Assembly: GCA_020436085.1 (NCBI GenBank)
Contig: JAGQYM010000012.1
Coordinates: 31,828-95,827, forward strand
From: Cyclobacteriaceae bacterium
GTDB taxonomy: Bacteria > Bacteroidota > Bacteroidia > Cytophagales > Cyclobacteriaceae
DNA length: 64,000 bases
Direction of reading: 5' to 3'
Numbering within the stretch: position 1 is the stretch's first letter; each line of letters opens with the position of its first letter. The position numbers and the translations under genes are program-made. Shown here piece by piece: positions 61,330-64,000 of this stretch. Under the pieces are notes generated by a model. It ran no database searches. It worked only from the letters and a program-made list of their open reading frames with translations, and was not told the origin of the DNA.

Positions 61330-62223
61330 TCATAACACGGGTAAGGTGAGCACCAGTCGCCTGCCCAGCACCCGGTCGTCTTGTTTGTTTTCTTCAATGG
61401 TAAAGTCGGCCCGGGCGTGATAGAGGCTGTTGACTACCTCCAATCGCTCGCGTATCAGCGCCATTCCCAAAGATGTTTTCTTGATGGTCTTTGAGATATC
61501 CAGGTCGTCCTTCTGCTCTTCTCCTCCTCCGTTGTCTTCCACCCTGCATTCCAGTTGCTCTCCGTTTTTTGTGATGTGGATCGTCAGCTTCCCTCCCGCT
61601 CCCCTGCGGTTGAGGCCATGCCAGATAGAATTTTCCACGAAGGGCTGGATGATCATAGGCGGCACCTCCACGTCATCGGGGTTCACAGACTGATCGACAT
61701 GAATAGCATAGTCAAAGGCGTGGTCCATGCGCAGTTGCTCCAGCTCGATATACGACCGCAACGCCTCCAGGTCATCGCGCAGGCAAATGGTGCGGTTGGT
61801 AGAGTGTTCCAGTACATGGCGGATGAGTTGGGAAAACCGCACGAGGTAGTCGCCTGCCTGCTTTGCATCCTTCTGATGGATGTAATGGTGGATGGAGTTG
61901 AGGCAGTTGAAGATAAAGTGCGGGTTGATCTGCGCGCGGAGGGCTTTCATCTGCACTTCGAGGATGTTGAGTTTCATCTCCGCTTCCTTCTGCTTGAAGT
62001 AGGCCTCGCGTCTGGACCTGTAGATGACGAACACCACAAAAGAGAAAGCGGCTACCACGGGGATCATCGCGAAGAGCAGCACCTGCTGTACCTGGCTGCG
62101 CTGGTCGGCAAGGATAGGTCTTGAATTCTCCTGCAAGTAGTTGAGGGACTCTGTGAAGGCACGGGTATAATGGCCCGGTGAGAGGGTCATGCACATCATA
62201 TCAGACCATTCGAGTAGTGGCAC
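61330..62223 (-). CDS. LytS-type histidine kinase without a recognisable sensor domain (system 2)
   Basis: The frame gives at most 297 residues (GTG at 62223; ATG codons at 62199 and 62196 are alternatives). Only about 45 residues precede one membrane helix (48-68). A coiled coil (70-95), the His_kinase domain with H102 in RAQINPHFIFN, and the ATPase domain with N198 in IQPFVENSIWHG and the G-boxes VEDNGGGE and SLGMALIRERL follow. Related Bacteroidota kinases usually carry TPRs, beta-propellers or several helices in front. Here an in-frame stop lies 15 bases before the GTG. It may be a naturally short kinase or one that lost its sensor. The catalytic residues are intact. Confidence 0.88.
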   Translation of the reverse strand: MPLLEWSDMMCMTLSPGHYTRAFTESLNYLQENSRPILADQRSQVQQVLLFAMIPVVAAFSFVVFVIYRSRREAYFKQKEAEMKLNILEVQMKALRAQINPHFIFNCLNSIHHYIHQKDAKQAGDYLVRFSQLIRHVLEHSTNRTICLRDDLEALRSYIELEQLRMDHAFDYAIHVDQSVNPDDVEVPPMIIQPFVENSIWHGLNRRGAGGKLTIHITKNGEQLECRVEDNGGGEEQKDDLDISKTIKKTSLGMALIRERLEVVNSLYHARADFTIEENKQDDRVLGRRLVLTLPVL

Positions 62224-62513
62224 CGCGTGAAGTTGTTATTCGATCTATTTTACAACTAAGAAAACCCTACTAGGGGATGGCTCTAACGCTGCACCTGACG
62301 GGCACACGAGTCAACTATGGGGAGAATCGGAAGTCGAGGGACAAGATTAAAGCCTGCTCTGAATTTGCGAATCTTTGTTTCAAAAACATACCTCAGGAGG
62401 TTTTAATTATGTTGTATTTCCTGAGTTGTTGAGGTTTTTCTCTTAAAAGTAGGAATGATGTAGAACGTTGTGGTAATAGTGAGGGAGAACTTACGTGGAA
62501 CTTACACGAACTC
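62224..62513. other. Spacer without recognised genes
   Basis: Between the kinase start and the heptamer array there is no frame of protein-like composition and no clear hairpin. The promoter of the kinase operon should be here, but I see no convincing TAnnTTTG box. Confidence 0.5.
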
Positions 62514-62580
62514 TAGTCCTTAGTTTTTAGTCTTTAGTTTTTAGTGTTTAGTGTTTAGTCCTTAGTTAGTCTTTAGTAAC
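62514..62580. repeat. Heptamer array (TAGTxTT type) overlapping the end of the RDD gene
   Basis: Units TAGTCCT, TAGTTTT, TAGTCTT, TAGTTTT, TAGTGTT, TAGTGTT, TAGTCCT, a truncated TAGT, TAGTCTT and TAGTAAC. On the minus strand the last codons and stop of the RDD protein gene (ACT-AAA-GAC-TAA) are made of the repeat. It is the same family as the array at 53442-53490 but in opposite orientation to its gene. Confidence 0.85.
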
Positions 62581-63171
62581 CACCCAGGTGTCGGTCCACT
62601 TGTCGTGCCAGCCGCGGCTGTTGCTAAGAAAAGAGAAAGCCTCGAAGGGAACACAGCGGGCGAGAGAGCGTCTGAAGATAGTGCCTGTGTCGGGTGTGTT
62701 GCCATCTTTATCTACCACGCGCGTGCCGGTCACCATCTTGCCTACGGTCTTGCCAAAGCTGGCTTCCATCACGGTATAGTAGAAGACCAACACGCTGATG
62801 GAAATGACATAGGCCCAGAGCGGTGTGCCCTCGCTGTCGTCATACACCAGCGACTCGTCCGGAAACATGAGGGCGGCCACCAATCCTGAAAATGCGCCTA
62901 CCAGCAGTGTGAGGATGTAATACACGATGGAGTCCACGATCAGGTTAATGAATCGTTTGGTGCCACTGGCCATGGCCACGGACGGGTCGAAGTTGGTCTT
63001 GCCTATGTATCGATCGATGACCGGGTTCTCCCCGGGTCGGGCGAGGAAGGAGGGGCAATATTCTTCGAAGTCGGCCGGCTGGCCGGTGAGGCCGCATACG
63101 ATGCCTGATGCAGGTATGAATTGTTGGTGTTGGCATACTTTGCAGTAGCGTAGTTGTTCGTCCCGGTTCAT
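62566..63171 (-). CDS. RDD-family membrane protein with N-terminal cysteine motif
   Basis: The 201-residue product starts with a cysteine-rich segment (RYCKVCQHQQF, VCGLTGQPADF, EYCPSF) that could form a small zinc ribbon. The RDD domain follows from about residue 70, with Arg and Asp of the motif in GTKRFINLIVDSIVYY, helices at about 76-100 and 117-138, and the conserved GKTVGKMVTGTRVVDKDG and RRSLARCVPFEAFSFL. RDD proteins are membrane proteins, some linked to transport. The role here is unknown. Its last three codons lie in the heptamer array. Confidence 0.8.
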   Translation of the reverse strand: MNRDEQLRYCKVCQHQQFIPASGIVCGLTGQPADFEEYCPSFLARPGENPVIDRYIGKTNFDPSVAMASGTKRFINLIVDSIVYYILTLLVGAFSGLVAALMFPDESLVYDDSEGTPLWAYVISISVLVFYYTVMEASFGKTVGKMVTGTRVVDKDGNTPDTGTIFRRSLARCVPFEAFSFLSNSRGWHDKWTDTWVVTKD

Positions 63172-64000
63172 AGGGTTTTGGTTTTGCCGATAGTATTTCC
63201 TTAGGCATTATAGGAAAAATATTTGAAAGTTGGATGTTTATTAGTTGTCGGCTGGCCGTAGGCTGTTGGCGGTAGCCATTCGGGATTTCAGGTTTCAAGT
63301 TTGAGATTGGGATCGCCAGCAAGGTGGCATGGCGATTGAATAGCACAATTTTAATTTTAGATTTTCCTGTCCTCAAGCCGGACGGGCTTGTCCTTTTTGC
63401 ATCGCCCAAAAAGGACACAACCTGCCCGCCAACAATATTAAATCGGTTGGCAGGCGGGAAACGCTAGGCAAAATAATGCTTCCTCCCTGTTGCCACCACA
63501 CCCCCGCTATTTTGCCGGCCCAGCGCACTTGAAACTCACAAGCGAATGCAGTCTAATTAACAAGTGCCTGCCCTATTTTGACCAACTCCTTCAGACTGTT
63601 TCCTCAAGTAAGATTTCGGCCAGCGCACTAGTCGTGCTGAACAAAAGTAGTCGAAAGAAATGAGCTGGTTTTCGACACACTATTCAACCCTGCAACACTG
63701 AACGAAGAGAAGTGTCTTAATCGTAAGGAGTTTCAAATTGAGGAGATACTTCTCTTCGCTCAGTATCTCAGTATTAAGAAGCGTCATCTGCAAGGACTGT
63801 CGTTTGGTAATCCCTATTGAAACAAGAGTCTTGTTAAACTATGGTCATCCCCGCTTGCCGGCCGTAGCGTTCAGCGGAGGCTGGCTATTTTGCCGGGCCA
63901 GCGCGCTGGAGATTCTAGATGGAGATTTTGTCTTTGGGCGACAAGTCTGGGTTTTGGGTTTTAGAGTTTTAGGTTCAAGGATGCAGGTTTCCAGAATTCA
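63172..64000. other. Gene-free, repeat- and hairpin-rich region to the window edge
   Basis: No protein-like frame is seen. Structures in order: CAAGCC-GGACG-GGCTTG (63374-63390) running into TGTCCTTTTTG-CATCGCC-CAAAAAGGACA (63389-63417), a perfect 11-bp stem. Next an imperfect 13-bp inverted pair (63421-63433 and 63446-63458), then a direct repeat CTATTTTGCCGGSCCAGCGC (63507 and 63885). Last, a 21-bp inverted pair with two mismatches (63697-63717 and 63744-63764). It looks like an accumulation site for small repeats or the scar of a lost element. Confidence 0.7.

Noticed and set aside
61127-61333. 68-codon minus-strand frame starting at the kinase stop codon
   Set aside because: It runs through the inverted-repeat element and overlaps the regulator start. 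The sequence is not protein-like beyond the first residues.
61555-62124. 189-codon plus-strand frame
   Set aside because: It is the antisense of the conserved histidine kinase domain, whose H-box and N-box are intact on the minus strand.

Overview
The window looks like chromosomal DNA of a Bacteroidota bacterium, most likely in or near the order Cytophagales. The evidence is two very large secreted proteins with type IX secretion (T9SS) C-terminal sorting domains, two LytTR/LytS-type two-component systems, many MacB/FtsX-type permeases with the 'KEVGVRKVxGA' motif, a REP-associated transposase, and -7 boxes fitting the Bacteroidota pattern TAnnTTTG. No rRNA, tRNA or CRISPR array was seen. The species cannot be named from the sequence.

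Layout. 1-9.8 kb: the 5' part of an ECF sigma factor gene running off the left edge, a small membrane protein, a family protein of unknown function, then a striking 22-bp-periodic repeat array (1919-2314) behind a strong terminator. Next come a secreted M14 carboxypeptidase, a REP/RAYT transposon-like locus, a secreted M28 aminopeptidase, an SGNH-like lipoprotein and two small membrane proteins. 10.2-42.3 kb: nine full-length MacB-like permeases without any ATPase. They form three groups: a PadR-regulated pair (10.2-15.8 kb), a tight five-gene operon (21.2-33.2 kb), and a further pair (37.3-42.3 kb). A 1,650-residue T9SS cargo protein lies between groups one and two. An NtrC-type regulator, a membrane histidine kinase and an M20 amidohydrolase (33.4-37.3 kb) lie between groups two and three. 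The five-gene operon has a good sigma-54 promoter at 33229-33244 and an inverted repeat about 90-105 bp upstream of the predicted start. That is where the divergently encoded NtrC-type activator would be expected to bind, so the two-component system probably controls the permease operon.

42.5-53.4 kb: a secreted beta-trefoil-like protein, a stand-alone Mrr N-terminal-like domain, a GloVer-repeat T9SS protein with a partner lipoprotein, a LytTR regulator and TPR histidine kinase pair, small lipoproteins, an exported acetamidase/formamidase, a discoidin-like glycan-binding protein and GreB. 53.4-54.8 kb is a scar region: a stop-codon-anchored heptamer array, a truncated hsdM, and the 3' remnant of a paralogue of the unknown-function family protein seen at 1.1-1.8 kb. 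55-62.2 kb is a minus-strand run of secreted proteins, including a phage-tail-collar-domain protein and a C1q-like protein. It continues into a second LytTR/LytS system whose kinase and regulator genes are separated by a small inverted-repeat element. The window ends with an RDD membrane protein and about 830 bp of gene-free, hairpin-rich DNA.

The observations that looked least described are the indel-free 22-bp array, the sigma-54-controlled ATPase-less permease cluster, the paired REP flavours around the RAYT gene, and the TAGTCTT-type heptamer arrays that start at stop codons.
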